Assembly: GCA_031835245.1 (NCBI GenBank)
Contig: JAVKOQ010000258.1
Location: forward strand, 1-64,000
Source: Balamuthia mandrillaris
Lineage: Eukaryota; Discosea; Longamoebia; Balamuthiidae
Direction: 5' to 3'
DNA: 64,000 bases
Part shown: positions 1-11,181 of the stretch, in pieces
Position numbering within the stretch: the stretch's first letter is position 1
Layout: each line of letters begins with the position of its first letter
Notes under the pieces: model-generated
Database searches by the model: none
Told to the model about the DNA's origin: nothing
What the model saw: only the letters and a program-made list of their open reading frames with translations
Program-made: the position numbers and the translations under genes

Positions 1-124
1 CCCACCCGCCTCCATCTTTGACACTCTCGCTCTCAAAATGCTTCCTTTCTCTCCATGATACCAAAACAAACAAACAACAACACAAAGAAGAAGAAGAAGA
101 ACAAAGACCTTTGCCGCGCTATCG

Positions 125-2044
125 ATGAGCTGCTCCATGAGACGAACCAAAGTGGTGGTGTGCGGCTCGGACAGCAATGCCCACGTCCTCATGGTGGAGA
201 TCGGCAAGAGAGAGGCGGAGGTGGAGCTGAACGTGCTGGTGGCCACCGAGGAGGAGGCCAAATGCATCCAACGAGCCTTGCAGCAGAACAAAAACGTGGA
301 GATGTATTACCGAGGGCAGGTCTCTTACGGCAGGCCCTCTGTGGTGAGCAGCGACGCAAAGGCCGTTATTCCTGGGGCTGACGTTGTCCTAAGTATGTTC
401 TTGCTTCTTGTTCTTGTTTGCAGTTTTGTTTTCTTCTATCTGGAATGTAGTTAACACTCTTTATTGTTTTTTTTTATTATCTTATTTATTTTTTTGTGCA
501 CGCAAGTAACGGGGTTGGCAAGCAAGAGACAGGCGGTGCTGACAGCCATTGCTCCGTTTCTCAAAGAGGGAGCCATTTTGGCAGCCATTCCAGGACAGGT
601 TTGAAGATACTCTTTCCTTCAGTGTTTTTCTCTTTCTTCTCTTCATTTGATTTCATCTTCCGTTTTTTCCTCCGTTGACGCGATTTCTTATTGTTGTTTA
701 CATAGGGTGCATTTAACCTACGTGCGTTGGGTTTGTTAGGTCCTTCTGCATCACATGACAAAATCATTGTTGGCTTCAGTTATCTTCCTTTCGTACGTCG
801 CCTCTTCTCTCTTTCTCTCGCTCTTTGCCGTTTCCATACCCTCTCCTTGTTTTTTGCTTCCTTTCTTCGCTCTCCTCATTCTTATTGTGTATTTATTTGT
901 GTTTAGCAATCAGTTTTGTTGGAAATGGGAAAGCGAGTGGAACTAAAAGGCTACAAACGAGAGGTAGGAGTTGCTGCAGTTCCTTCTCTCAAATCCGACG
1001 CAATGGCTACCCTATTTTCCAACCTGCTCAGCTTCATTTCTGTCAAACCTTTGGGAAGTTACTTGAACGTCGCTCTTCATCCAGCCAATCAAGTCATTCA
1101 TCCCTGTATCATGTATGGGCTCTTTCGTCAGTTTCGAGGCACGACGACACACAAAAGCAGCAACAAATACAAAATGAAGGCAAAAGAAGACGAAGAGGAA
1201 TTGGAACTCGGAAGTGAGATGAGTGAAGATGAAAGCTTTGAAGAGAAAAACGAAGATGACGTGACGAAGAAAGGATATCCTCAGCCGCTGCTTTTCTTTC
1301 AAAACGTGGACGAGTTTACGGCAGATGTTCTTACCGCAGTCAGCGACGAAGTACAAGGCATCAAGTACACCCTGGAAGATCGGCTCTCTTTGAACTTGCA
1401 TGCTGTTCCTACCCTCGAGAACATGATGAGAGAAATGTATAAAGGTATTCTTTTCTTTTTTGTCGTTTCACTTATTTGTTCTTTTATTGCCCTTGTCGTT
1501 TATTCGCTCATTCGTTACCAAATCGTTGCGTTGGTTTTTAAAAAAATAGATGAAATACAAGACAATAGCACGTTGTTAAGCATATTCCGAACGAACCGTG
1601 GTTATGATGGGCTTTATGCTCCGATGGTATTCAGGGATGGAGCCTACTTCCCAGATTTTACTCATGAATATATGACGGAAGATGTTCCTGTATGTATCTT
1701 TCATTTTTTTCCCATTTTCTTCTGTTTCTCATCGTCCAAAATACTACCACAAAGTATGGAATGTGTTTTCTGAAAGGACTTGCTGAAATGTTGGACCTAT
1801 CCACACCCCAGATGGACACTGTTATTGAATGGGTACGACGGCTTTTCTATTCTTCCTTCTTTGTGTTTGATGATACACAATCTTAAACGTGGAACGAACC
1901 AATGGCATGTTGCTCTGACAGGCTCAAACGAACATGAACAAGGAGTACATCATCAACGGAGAGTTACGAGGCAGAGATGCAGAGGAGACCGGGGCACCTG
2001 CCTTCCTTGGCTACACGCTTGAAAACTTGCTTTCTCAATTTTGA
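125..2044 (+). CDS. Opine (octopine/nopaline) dehydrogenase-like enzyme, about seven exons
   Basis: The start at 125 places a Rossmann-type strand (KVVVCGSDSNAH) at the N-terminus; exon 1 ends near 393 after GADVVL. Exon 2 (about 505-599) reads in frame to AAIPGQ, and exon 3 (about 706) gives GAFNLRALG. This matches the 'LPGQGGF' region of the octopine/nopaline dehydrogenase family. The exon from about 907 carries ANQVIHPCIMYG, corresponding to the family's catalytic N...HP segment in its C-terminal domain. Further exons (1550-1690, 1755-1830, 1921-2044) end in TGA. Family members reductively condense an amino acid with a 2-oxoacid using NAD(P)H. The substrate cannot be told from sequence. 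An acidic insert (about 1165-1265) is unusual. Exon joints at about 1690/1755 are less certain than the rest. Confidence 0.72.
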
Positions 2045-2194
2045 GCCTTGTTTTCCTTCACTCCTTCTCCTCCTTTCTTTTTATTGTAAAGTTTTAATGC
2101 AAAAATCGTTATACAGCACAGCGTCGACAAAAAACGTTTCACTTAAACTATTTTGTTGAAACGAAAACAAAAAGAAAAAGTGTTACCGAAGAAG

Positions 2195-3682
2195 ATGGAG
2201 GAGGGACGAGAGGACGAGAGGCGGAGAACGCACGGAAAGAAAGGCATAAAGACTAAAGCAACGATTCGCGACAACACCTACGATCGTCATTACGCCTCAC
2301 CGAAGCCCATTCTTTATTTTCCTAACGTATAGCTTGCTTGCTTTCTTTCTTTCTTTCTTTCTTGTCGTTTCTTTCTTGTTCTTTCTTCTGGTCGTTTCTT
2401 TCTTTCTTTTGGGTTGTTTTCATTGCTCTCAAACCAAAAAAAAAAAAAAAAAAAGGAGGCGGACGTGCCTTACTCTATCAACAAAGCGAAACGATGGGAG
2501 TTGGTGGAACAGCTTAAACAAGTTTGTCACACGTGTGAACATGCTCAGGAGGATGAACTACGGAACGGCGTCGCGGACGAAGGAAGGGAAAAGCACTGTG
2601 AAGAGGGCATACCTGACATCAAAGAAGTGATGGAAGTTCAACTTCGCGAAAGCCAGGACATTGGCGAAAAGTCTTTCAGGGTAACCTATTGAAACAAATC
2701 TCTCTCTTATTATATGCTTGTTTTTTTTTACGTTATTCTCTGTTGTTGTCTTCATCTTCTTCTCCGACTTGTTGTTATTCTTTAAGTGTTTCTTATTCAT
2801 CTTTCTTTTTGAAACTTAAAGTCCTTGGGAAGCAATGACCCATCTCATGGATACTTTCCAGGGGGATGCTGGGGCAAAGAGAAGGGAGGAAGGTATGTTC
2901 TCTCTTCTTTCATCTGTTTCGTTATTATCTCACCTTCAAAACAAAACAAAGAGATTTTGTTCGTGTAACAGTAACGTTGGGCGCTTGCAACGAGTGTCAT
3001 AACCCTAATGAGAACGTTTTTGCGTCCACAACAGCAACAACCAATGAAGGTGAAGTACAGGATGAAACAAAAGAACAACAAAAGGAGGCAAAACGTTTGC
3101 TTCGCAAGGAGCGAAACAAAGCGAAAGTAGAAAAGAAAGACTTGCACCGGAAACATCATGAAACAGCTGAAGAAAAAGAAGAAGCACACCAACACGAAGA
3201 AGAGGACCAAGAAGAAGAAGCAGACTGTGAAGAAGATAGCGAAGACGAGGTAGAAGAAACATTAGAAGGAATCCAAGTTGTGAAAACGCAAGAACGTAAA
3301 CTGGCTCAAGTGAAAGATGGAAGGGTAATCGTACAACAACCATTTGAAAAAGGCAAGTTTGCCATTTGGTTTGAATAGCGGAAGTGATCTCTCTAACTTT
3401 GTTACTAAAACAGGACAGTATCCTTTATATCGAGAAACCAACTGGAAGTACTCTACGCCTTGTAAAGGATGCCTGTATTCTTATGTATGTTGTTGGTCTA
3501 TTTCTCTTCTTGTTCTCGTTCTTCTTTTTCCTGATCTTTTTCTTTCCTTGACTCACCCATCGCAACTGTAGGGAGGCATTTGGCTAACAAAAGGCATGGG
3601 TGACAAGTCTAAAGGCAAGACCAAGGGACAACACCGCGTAAAACAAAACGAATGGAACTCTTACCTTCGTGGCGAACTGTAG
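2195..3682 (+). CDS. Unrecognised charged protein with several CxxC pairs
   Basis: I do not recognise this family. The proposed start at 2195 begins a basic N-terminus (MEEGREDERRRTHGKK) ending FPN before a GT donor at about 2325. Exon 2 (from 2456) has VCHTC. A small exon (2821-2891) has NDPSHGYFPGGCWGK. Exon 4 has GACNECHNPNENVF followed by a long Lys/Glu coiled-coil-like stretch (3040-3340). The next exons give STPCKGCLYSY and GGIWLTKG, ending TAG at 3682. The repeated CxxC pairs suggest metal binding, which is inference. The intron after PFEK uses a GC donor (gcaagt at about 3353) with AG acceptor before 3412, and only this choice keeps the frame open. No localisation signal is visible. 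Confidence 0.55.
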
Positions 3683-3701
3683 CCATTGTTCTCATTGCTT
3701 T

Positions 3702-3842
3702 GCTAAGAAGAAGAAGAAGAAGAAGACGAAGAAGAAGAAGAAGAAGAAGCAGTAGAAGAAGAAGAAGAAGAAGAAGAAGAAGCAAGAACAAGAAGAACAA
3801 GAAGAAGAAGAAGAAGAAGAACAAGAACAAGAAGAAGAGAAG
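3702..3842. repeat. AGA/AAGAAC purine microsatellite
   Basis: About 140 bp of almost pure purine triplets, mostly AGA with some AAC interruptions. It lies between the stop of the upstream gene and the SOD gene, so it is intergenic. Long Arg, Lys, Glu or Leu open frames across it are artefacts of the repeat. Confidence 0.95.
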
Positions 3843-4061
3843 AACATGCTCCTATTGATTCAAGCGCAAAGTTGGTTGGCTGGTGCCTCCACATCAGCTT
3901 TTTCCAAACAAAGTGGAAACCTACGTGTCACAACATTTTATTATTTCACCCAACTTTCCTCGAGTTCCACAATCAATCAAAAACAAAAAAACACAACGAA
4001 AAGATTTGGTTTGGACCGCCTCTCTCTCCCTCTCTCTCTGGTGTGTGTGAGGACTACGACG

Positions 4062-5352
4062 ATGCAACGAGGAACTCCAATGCTTAGGCGAGGCCTTTTC
4101 TCCACCTCTTCGACCCCCAGATCTCTTGGTGGCACCGTCTCGCGTCCGCAATGGGCATCCAGCAGAAGGCCCTTCGCCTCCTCTTCTTGGTCAACCTCCT
4201 CCTCCTCCTCCAGGTTCGGCGGTGGCAGGGGGTGGTGGTTGGCTTCGAGCAGAGGCGCTTTGCCGGTGGTGTTGACTGCTGTTGCGGGCGGCGCTGCAGC
4301 TGCCGTTGGTCTTGCGTACTACAACCTTGACGAAACCTCCAGAAAAGTTCATGCCGCTGAGCACAAGGTGAACATTTATACTTTCTCTTCTACTCAGATT
4401 CAAGAGCTTGCACACATTTTTCTTCCAAGCGAAACTCACCCAAAGGCGACCTTAACAGGAGTATTACCAGCTGCCAGAGCTGCCGTGGGGCAGGTCGGCG
4501 TTGGAGCCGCACATCTCCAAAGAGACCATTGACTATCACTACGGAAAGCACCACCAGGGCTATGTCAATAAGCTCAACGACATGATCAAAGGCACCAAAT
4601 GGGCGCAGGTTGACAACCTTCCTTCGTCTTCTCCCTCTCTCTGTCTCTCTCTCTCGCTCTGTTTGCCTCTGGTTCCACTATCTTCTCCTCTAGTATTTTC
4701 TCCACCTCTCTCTTCTTTGTATTGGTTTTCCTGTTCTCTGTTCACTTTTCTCTTCTTTCCTGCTTCTCTTCTCACTCATCTGTACAAATAAAACTCCCCA
4801 CTAAACAGGGTTCATTGGAGAAGATCATCAAAGAGTCCCCAGCGGGTCCTCTCCTCAACAATGCCGCTCAAAGCTGGAACCACAACTTCTACTGGCACAG
4901 CATGTCCCCTCTTGGTGGCGGCCTGCCCACCGGAGAGATCCGCAGCCTCATCCTGAAGTCGTGGCCCTCCTTCGAGTCCTTCAAGGACGAGTTCTCCAAC
5001 GCTGCTGGTGGACACTTTGGCAGCGGTTGGGTTTGGTTGGTGTACGACCCGAAGGATGACAAACTTCACGTGCACAGCACTCATGACGCTGGAAATCCGT
5101 TGCGAGATGGAACAGGCATTCCCTTGTTGACTTGTGATGTTTGGGAGCATGCCTTCTATATTGATTATAGGAACGCTAAAGCTGAATACGTGAAGGTATC
5201 TATTTGTTGCTCTTCTCCTTCTGTTCATGTTTTTTTAGCTGGATTGAAAAACAACCTGACAATGTTTATTAATGTACGAACAGGCTTGGTGGAACGTTGT
5301 CAATTGGAAGTTTGCCAATGATCAGTTGGCCAGAGCAAGAGGAAGGTTTTAA
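4062..5352 (+). CDS. sodB: Iron superoxide dismutase with mitochondrial presequence and membrane segment
   Basis: Dismutates superoxide to hydrogen peroxide and oxygen. Four exons: 4062-4367, 4459-4608, 4809-5195 and 5285-5352. The catalytic domain begins YYQLPELPW, has [14 protein letters not shown], the Fe-type signature [12 protein letters not shown] (Gln in the position that separates Fe- from Mn-SODs) and the metal ligands in [13 protein letters not shown]. The C-terminus [10 protein letters not shown] is typical. Upstream of the domain is an Arg/Ser-rich presequence of about 65 residues, then a hydrophobic Ala/Gly segment (about residues 73-95). This suggests import into mitochondria with an inner-membrane anchor, which is inference. 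The start at 4062 is the first ATG in frame with the presequence. Confidence 0.93.
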
Positions 5353-5484
5353 CAGAATAGGAACTATCTCTCCTTCTCTATGCATATAAACAAACGTTAT
5401 CTCCTCCAACGAGGCAAATTAAGAGAAAGAAAGAAAAGGAGTTGAGCCGATTTATAAATACAACATGCTTCACTAATACAGCCC

Positions 5485-7300
5485 CTAAACAGCGTTGTTG
5501 GAGACCAAACTCACCAACCAACTGCTGAGCGAAGCCGCGCTGCTGCTTGGCACTGCGCAAACAAACTACAGTCAATCACTTAATTGCGGAGCAGGCAGGA
5601 ACGGTAAATAACGTACCAATGGTGGATACAACAGATGCGTAAGTACAGTATTCCTTGTAGTCTATCACGTTGTCTCCATCCTCATCCGTCTGTTTCACAC
5701 AAACACATAGCAGTCAGCAAACCAACAACAGAAGACACATGATAAAAGCGTACGGCAGCAAAGGTGGCGTTCACTTCAGCAGCATCCAAATATGCTCCCA
5801 CGGCTTCATACCACCGCTCAAAAGAGACCTTTCCTGTCTCATCGGCGTAGTCGTAATAGTCGCCGCAATACCTGACCTCGATCCTCTCCGCTTCCTCTCT
5901 TCCCGCTCTCGCCGCCACTTCCTCCAGGAAGGGCACCTTCATCGCGGACACGGAAATGGTGTGGTTCCCGTTCTGTTCGTTGGGAATGGTCGCGTTGGTG
6001 GAGTTTGTAGAAGGAAGGTCAACCACCCAGGAAGGGCAGCCCTCGCAAGGGTCGAGAGGGTTGGCGGTGTTGATGCACGCCCTGCGAGCACTGCACCAGC
6101 CACAGCCAGCATGCTCTTTGCATTCTTCGAAGGTTTCTATCCTGTTGCACTCCTCGACTGATTTTGTTTTGTTAGTTTAGCGGCTTGGCGGTACAAGGAA
6201 GAGTTCAGGTAAGGAAGGATACGACACGTACTCTCTCCCAACGTCTGGCAAAGGAACTCGATGGTGTTGGAGTACGACGAAGAGTCGATGCTGATCTGAG
6301 GGCAGAAGGAGATGCCCCTCATGGTCCAGAGGATGTCATTCAACAAGAGGCAGAACGCGTTGGGTCGGATCACGTCGCTGAAGAGGGAGGCACAGACGGA
6401 GATCTGTTTGCTGTCGTAGTCCCACTCGACCGTCACCTCCCCAGCGCCGATGTTGAAGGAGCGTTCCGAAGACTTTTCCTTCATACAGCCCAAATAGTCT
6501 GTGGTGGTGGTAGTTATTGCAAGAGACGGTAAAGAGAAGGCTGTTGAAAGAAAAAACTAACCGCCAAGTTCGATGGAAAGGTCGATGAGACGGTCTGAAC
6601 TGGTCTTCCCCAGCTTGATGCCCATGTTTACTCTCTGATACAAACCAAACGAGTCAGTGCCATTATTCACTTTGAAGAAACGAAGGAAGAAAGACAACAT
6701 ACGTCTTCACAAGGCGCACGGGTGACCTCGAAGCACAAATCAGGGGCAAAACTGAGCATGTCGGCAAGGTTCAAGACCTTGGGAGCTTCTCTCTGAGCCC
6801 CCTGGATGCTGGCGTCCAAGTTCAGCTGAACCGTTGGCAAAGCTTTGACCAAGTCTGCCAGAGGGATGGCTACGGTGAAGTCGTCCATTCCCAAGAACTC
6901 CACCACCTCTCCGAGCTCGCCTACCGGCACGGTGACCTCGTAGTTGCCCACGACGGAGGCGAGCATGTTTCCCAGGTTGAGCTTGACGGAGGACATGTCC
7001 ACCAGGGAGAAGAGGTTGTTCGTTTGGAGGTCCATTTTGAAGGGCACACAGACTGTTGGGTTTTGGTTGGAGTGTTCACCAGAAGCCAAAGAAAGATGGG
7101 TATGGGCTGACTGAAAGAGTACCTGAGCATGAGGAAGCCATTTGTCCGGCTGGAGCAGCGCACTCCCAAACCGCCTCCTCCGGGCCTCCTCCGCCACCCA
7201 GTGCGAATTCCGTGGCGTCGGCAAAGGGCGATGCCGCCGCACTCCTGCCAACGATGAGCGTTACCGATAGCACCGCAGCAAACGCCAACACAGCCCTCAT
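5485..7300 (-). CDS. Secreted PSI-domain and EF-hand protein, paralogue A
   Basis: Begins with a clear signal peptide (MRAVLAFAAVLSVTLIVG, Ala-rich cleavage region). Exon 2 (about 7053-6705) carries an amphipathic region with paired Cys. Later exons (about 6640-6555, then about 6500-6230) hold further Cys. The exon from about 6175 contains a plexin-type PSI cysteine pattern (EECKEHAGCGWCSARRAC). Possible N-glycosylation sites (NSTNATI) and a degenerate EF-hand (YADETGKVSFERW) follow. The last long exon has a canonical EF-hand loop DEDGDNVIDYKEYC. The order of domains matches the gene at 7561 on the opposite strand, so the two are paralogues. The final exon ends TAG at 5485. The choice of the last acceptor (about 5560) is uncertain. 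Function unknown; probably extracellular or luminal and calcium-binding. Confidence 0.72.
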
Positions 7301-7560
7301 TTTTTGAAGTCTTTGTTGTGTGTTGGTGCAGTCACGGTTAGATTGCTTTGTTAGAAAAGACTCTTTAGTTCGTGGAACAGCTTGTGGGTCACCGAAGCAG
7401 CGAGTGGATGTGCAACGACTGTAATGGGCAATTATACCGAAAGTAATGGTCGGCTAAAGGAAAAACCCGATAAGAAGAGACACGTGTTTCTTTGCATGAT
7501 CGGCCACCGAACCAACTTCCTTTTGTTTTTTTCCACAAAGTTCCAGCATAGCGGGTTTTA
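7301..7560. promoter_or_regulatory. Shared divergent promoter gap between PSI/EF-hand paralogues
   Basis: Only 260 bp separate the start codons of the two head-to-head paralogues, so both promoters must lie here or overlap the genes. I see no clear TATA box; the call rests on geometry. Confidence 0.5.
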
Positions 7561-9401
7561 ATGGCGTTTCGCAACGGTGCTCTGGTTTTGCTGCTTGCCC
7601 TGTCGGCTTTCTTGGTGGCGGGCGCAAGCAACCACAAGTTCTCCGGCAGCCCCGGACCCGACTACAAGCTGAGGCAACGAGGTAATGGCTGGTCCGTCTA
7701 CCACAGCAGACAAGCCAGCGCCGAGTGGGATTCCGCCGACACGAGCTGCAGACCGGAAGTCAATGAGGAAGGACTGATGTCCTATGTTTGCGAAGGTAAT
7801 GTTTGGTAGCTTTAACTTGTTTTCCTGCTTTTCTTACGAAGCTCAAACAAAATATATAGCTTGCTTTAACCCTATAGGAAGTGTTTTCAGACTCGCTGAG
7901 TTTGCCCGTAACTTTTCTCTCCGCTTGCATTTGCCTCTTTCTTTGTTTACTTACCTTCATAACAGCGGAATTAGAGTATGGGATAGACTTCGCTACCCTA
8001 GGCCTGGGCGGAGAGTTCACGTTCTCCGTGCCAGTTCCTTTCCACGAGTGCTTCCCTGTGCCTGATTGGCCCTTCAAACGTGGCGATAAGAGCGCCTCCG
8101 GCCTTCGTGAGAAACGAGACATTTGTACTCCGGACCGCGTCGACGTCAACATCCCATTCAGCGAGTTGTTCAGTGCGTTGGGAACGCAGACCGTCGACCT
8201 TACTTTTGGGCAAGCTGCGGTATGCTTTTGTTTGGCATCTGTTTCTTTGTTTAATGATTTTACTGACCCCAAACAATGAACACAATAAGATCGACTACCC
8301 AGACATATCTGACTTGCCCTCTTTCCCTGGAGCTCTTGACATCTTTGGCGATGTTTGTCTGCAGATGAAAGTAGACCTTTGCGAGATGGTAACAACAAAC
8401 CTTATTTTGTTCTGTTGCTTTCTTTGTTTGCATACCCTGTGCTCACCTTTGTTATAGGATCCCCGTATTAAATTGCTGTACGCGGATCGAGTCATTTTCA
8501 CCGCTTCCCTTAGCGACCTTCCGTTTGGGACTCTCAAAGTCTCTTCCAATGCTATAGGTTCGTTCCTGTTCAAGTTCCTTCACTCCCTGGATACTCTGTT
8601 TGTTGCATTTTAACGGATCTTCGATGTAGATGCCCTTGATAGAGCACGTTGCAACCCCAAGCTGGATGGCCAAGCCACCGTCTCTCCCATCTCCTTCGAT
8701 GAGTCTAGCGGCACCGTCAGCATTTGCCCGCCCTTCCTCAGCCGTTCCTTCACCTACTCTCCGTGCTTCTCCCTCCACAACCTCATCATCTCCCAGAGCG
8801 GAATGCAAGCCTGCATCAACGCTTCCATGGCCGGAAACAACTATGGATTGGGTTGCTTCCGTGTTGGAGAGGGTTTGTTTTCATTCTCCCACATCACCAA
8901 CTTCTTCTCACTCACCAAAACGATTTGAAAAATACAAATAAATAGTGACAGACTGCACCGCTATGAACTGCAGTGAGTGCATCGCAGATGACCGATGCGG
9001 ATGGTGCGCCTCCAAGACAGTCTGCATGCCCAAGGACCGCAACGTCCTCAACCCGTGCGACCAGTGCGTGGGCGGTCTGCAGTTTGAGGATGAGGAGGTG
9101 TTGTGCCAGGCAGCTGGTGGAGAGAATCCCTACGAGGACTGCATCAGGAAGTTCAGGAGGCTGGACAGCGAGAGGGACTACCAGCTCACCTTGTTGGAGT
9201 ACAGGTTGGGTCCTGGCAAGTGGCTCTCGTTGGATGGTTCGTATGCCTTTCTCTCCTGCCAGTCTTCACTTCCAGTTCGTTTGGTGTTAACAAGGTTGTT
9301 TCATGTTTGCAGAGAGCGAAAGGCACTTTAACCTCTTGGACTCGGATGGGGATGGGGTGGTGCTGATGGAAGAGTACTGCCAATCGGTGCTCAACCGTTG
9401 A
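7561..9401 (+). CDS. Secreted PSI-domain and EF-hand protein, paralogue B
   Basis: Signal peptide at the start (MAFRNGALVLLLALSAFLVAGA). Seven further exons join in frame: about 7976-8218, 8290-8387, 8459-8556, 8630-8873, 8946-9236 and 9313-9401. Cys-rich luminal domain first, then a PSI domain (CTAMNCSECIADDRCGWC), a CxxC pair (NPCDQC) and a final EF-hand loop (DSDGDGVVLMEEYC). Length, domain order and the spacing of the PSI cysteines match the divergent gene at 5485-7300. Likely extracellular or in the secretory pathway and binding calcium. No enzyme motif is seen, so function is unassigned. Confidence 0.78.
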
Positions 9402-9784
9402 CCTGTAGGTCCCAAACGTTGCCAACAAATTGTACTATTTTTTTGAAACTTTTCTACCAACAGAAGAACACTCCAAAGTTTACTTTTCTTTATGGTTGAT
9501 TCCCACCCACCTCTTGTCTTACTCGTAGAATTCTTCTTTTTTTTTAGTTCCATTAAAAAAAATGTCGTTGGCGGGAATCGAACAGAGAGAAGCCACAAAT
9601 AGGGTTGTCTACAAAAAAGAAATTTTAACGAAGTTTCCGCTTCAAACAGAAAGAAAGAAGGCACAAAGCTGCCAACAAAGACAAAACAAAGGAAAGGTCT
9701 TTTTTTTTTGTTGGTTTGACTTTGTTTGCCGTCGTCTGTGTCAGGGTTGCAACGTTATAGCACGCATCGCGCACAAAACCAAAC
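9402..9784. other. Intergenic stretch, no gene seen
   Basis: A/T-rich spacer between paralogue B and the nicotinamidase gene. It contains a T-run at 9533-9545 and short purine stretches. No supported coding or RNA gene. Confidence 0.6.
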
Positions 9785-10524
9785 ATGAAATCGGCGTTGG
9801 TGATAGTGGACGTGCAGAACGACTTTTGCGAGGGCGGTTCCCTGGCGGTGCCGCATGCCTCCGAGATCATCCCCGTTGTCAGCTCCCTCCGCCAGAGGAG
9901 GGGGAGCCTTTTCGACGTGCTCGTGGTCAGCAAGGACTGGCACCCTCCTGACCATTGCTCCTTCCGCTTGAGCAAGAAGGAGGGCAACGCCAACGGTTCC
10001 TCCTCGTCGCCTGCTGCCTCTCAAAGATGTACTTCTGCATGCAAACCCATTTGGCCTCCTCATTGCGTGAGAGGGACCAAAGGAGCAGAGCTGCACCCTC
10101 TGCTGAAAGGGTTGGAGGAAGAGGCCGACATAGTTATTCCCAAGGGCACGGACAAGATGAAGGACAACTACTCGGCTTTTTGGGATAACGAAAAGCAGGT
10201 TCCCAGCGGCCTGGAACAAAAGCTCAAAACGGCTGGGGTTAGAAAGGTTTGATTGCTCTTGTTCTTTCGGTCCTTCTCCTCTTCCTCCTCTTCTCTCTCT
10301 CTTCTCATTCGTTTCAAAACAAACAGGTTTATGTTTGTGGCTTAGCTTTGGACTACTGTGTGGGCAGCACCGCTATCGACGCAGCTGAAGCGGGCTTCGA
10401 GTGCTATGTGATACAGGATGCCACCAGGGGCATCTCTGAGGAGACCATTCGCAAGGAGTATGACCTGTTCAAGGCAAAAGGAGTAGGCGTAATCACCTCA
10501 AAGCAACTTCTTGGCGGCTGTTGA
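9785..10524 (+). CDS. pncA: Nicotinamidase (isochorismatase fold)
   Basis: Hydrolyses nicotinamide to nicotinic acid and ammonia for NAD salvage. Two exons (9785-10248 and 10327-10524). The N-terminus MKSALVIVDVQNDFCEGGSL supplies the catalytic Asp of VDVQNDF, IPKGTDKMKDNYSAFW the catalytic Lys, and GLALDYCV the catalytic Cys, a complete triad. The metal-site segment SKDWHPPDH is present. An insert of about 25 Ser/Ala-rich residues (near 9985-10040) interrupts the metal-site region, where shorter enzymes continue directly to the PxHC segment seen here as WPPHCVRGT. The start at 9785 directly begins the first core strand, so no targeting peptide is predicted and the enzyme is probably cytosolic. 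Confidence 0.93.
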
Positions 10525-11181
10525 GGTAGTTGTTGTACAGATCTGTTTGATGTTGTAGATAAAACTTTCTTGCTCTTTCTCGCTTGAAACACATTACCGT
10601 TACGGAATACCCTTAAGGCCAAGCCTCAAGGCTAACGTTAGAGACAAAGGAAGCATACTTTATCCATTGTGCTATTCTTTGGGTTCATTCCATTTTATTT
10701 ATTTTATTTTTCACGACCGGTAAAAGTCTAAAGTTTTCCTCTTGTTTAAGACAAAAGGTTGGTAATGCTTGGTTGCATTCAAGTTTCATTGTAATCATTA
10801 GATGCCATTGTAAAGTCTTAAAATTTGGGGAAGCGCGCCATGGAGCTGCACGATTTTTGTCTTAAAGTTTCGGCCAGGTTACCTCCTGCTGGTGGATTTA
10901 GGGTACCACATTGCCCGCTGGACGGACCCAGCCCAAGAATCCCCTGCCATAAATATTTTGTCGACACGGAGGCCTGAAATTTCGAACCTTTCCATTTTGC
11001 CGACTTCAGCAGCGTAATAGGGGGTAACCTGCAGCTAACGAATTGAATAGACACTTTTTTGCCTGTCGCCGAAGTGCAAGAGAAAATATCGTCATCGTTA
11101 TCTTAATATGGAAAAGGTGACGCGGGTCAATGTCCACAAAAAAAGAAAAAAAAAGACGAAAAAGAAAAGACACAAAAAAAA
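10525..11181. other. Intergenic stretch, no gene seen
   Basis: About 660 bp. A short open frame on the minus strand (10818-11054) has no family resemblance and no partner exons. I see no tRNA with a pairable T-arm. The right end is an A-rich run before the next start codon. Confidence 0.5.

Noticed and set aside
1012-1401. Minus-strand open frame across the opine dehydrogenase gene
   Set aside because: Shadow of the coding exons, which carry the family motifs on plus.
3609-3894. Poly-Arg, poly-Ser or poly-Leu open frames on both strands
   Set aside because: Artefacts of the AGA microsatellite.
9562-9640. tRNA-like T-arm (GTTCGATTCCCGCC on minus)
   Set aside because: The motif fits a B box, but the 5' half of the T stem (CTCTG) cannot pair with CCCGC and no A box or anticodon arm is visible upstream.
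10818-11054. 78-codon open frame on minus
   Set aside because: No signal, no recognisable motif and no partner exons.
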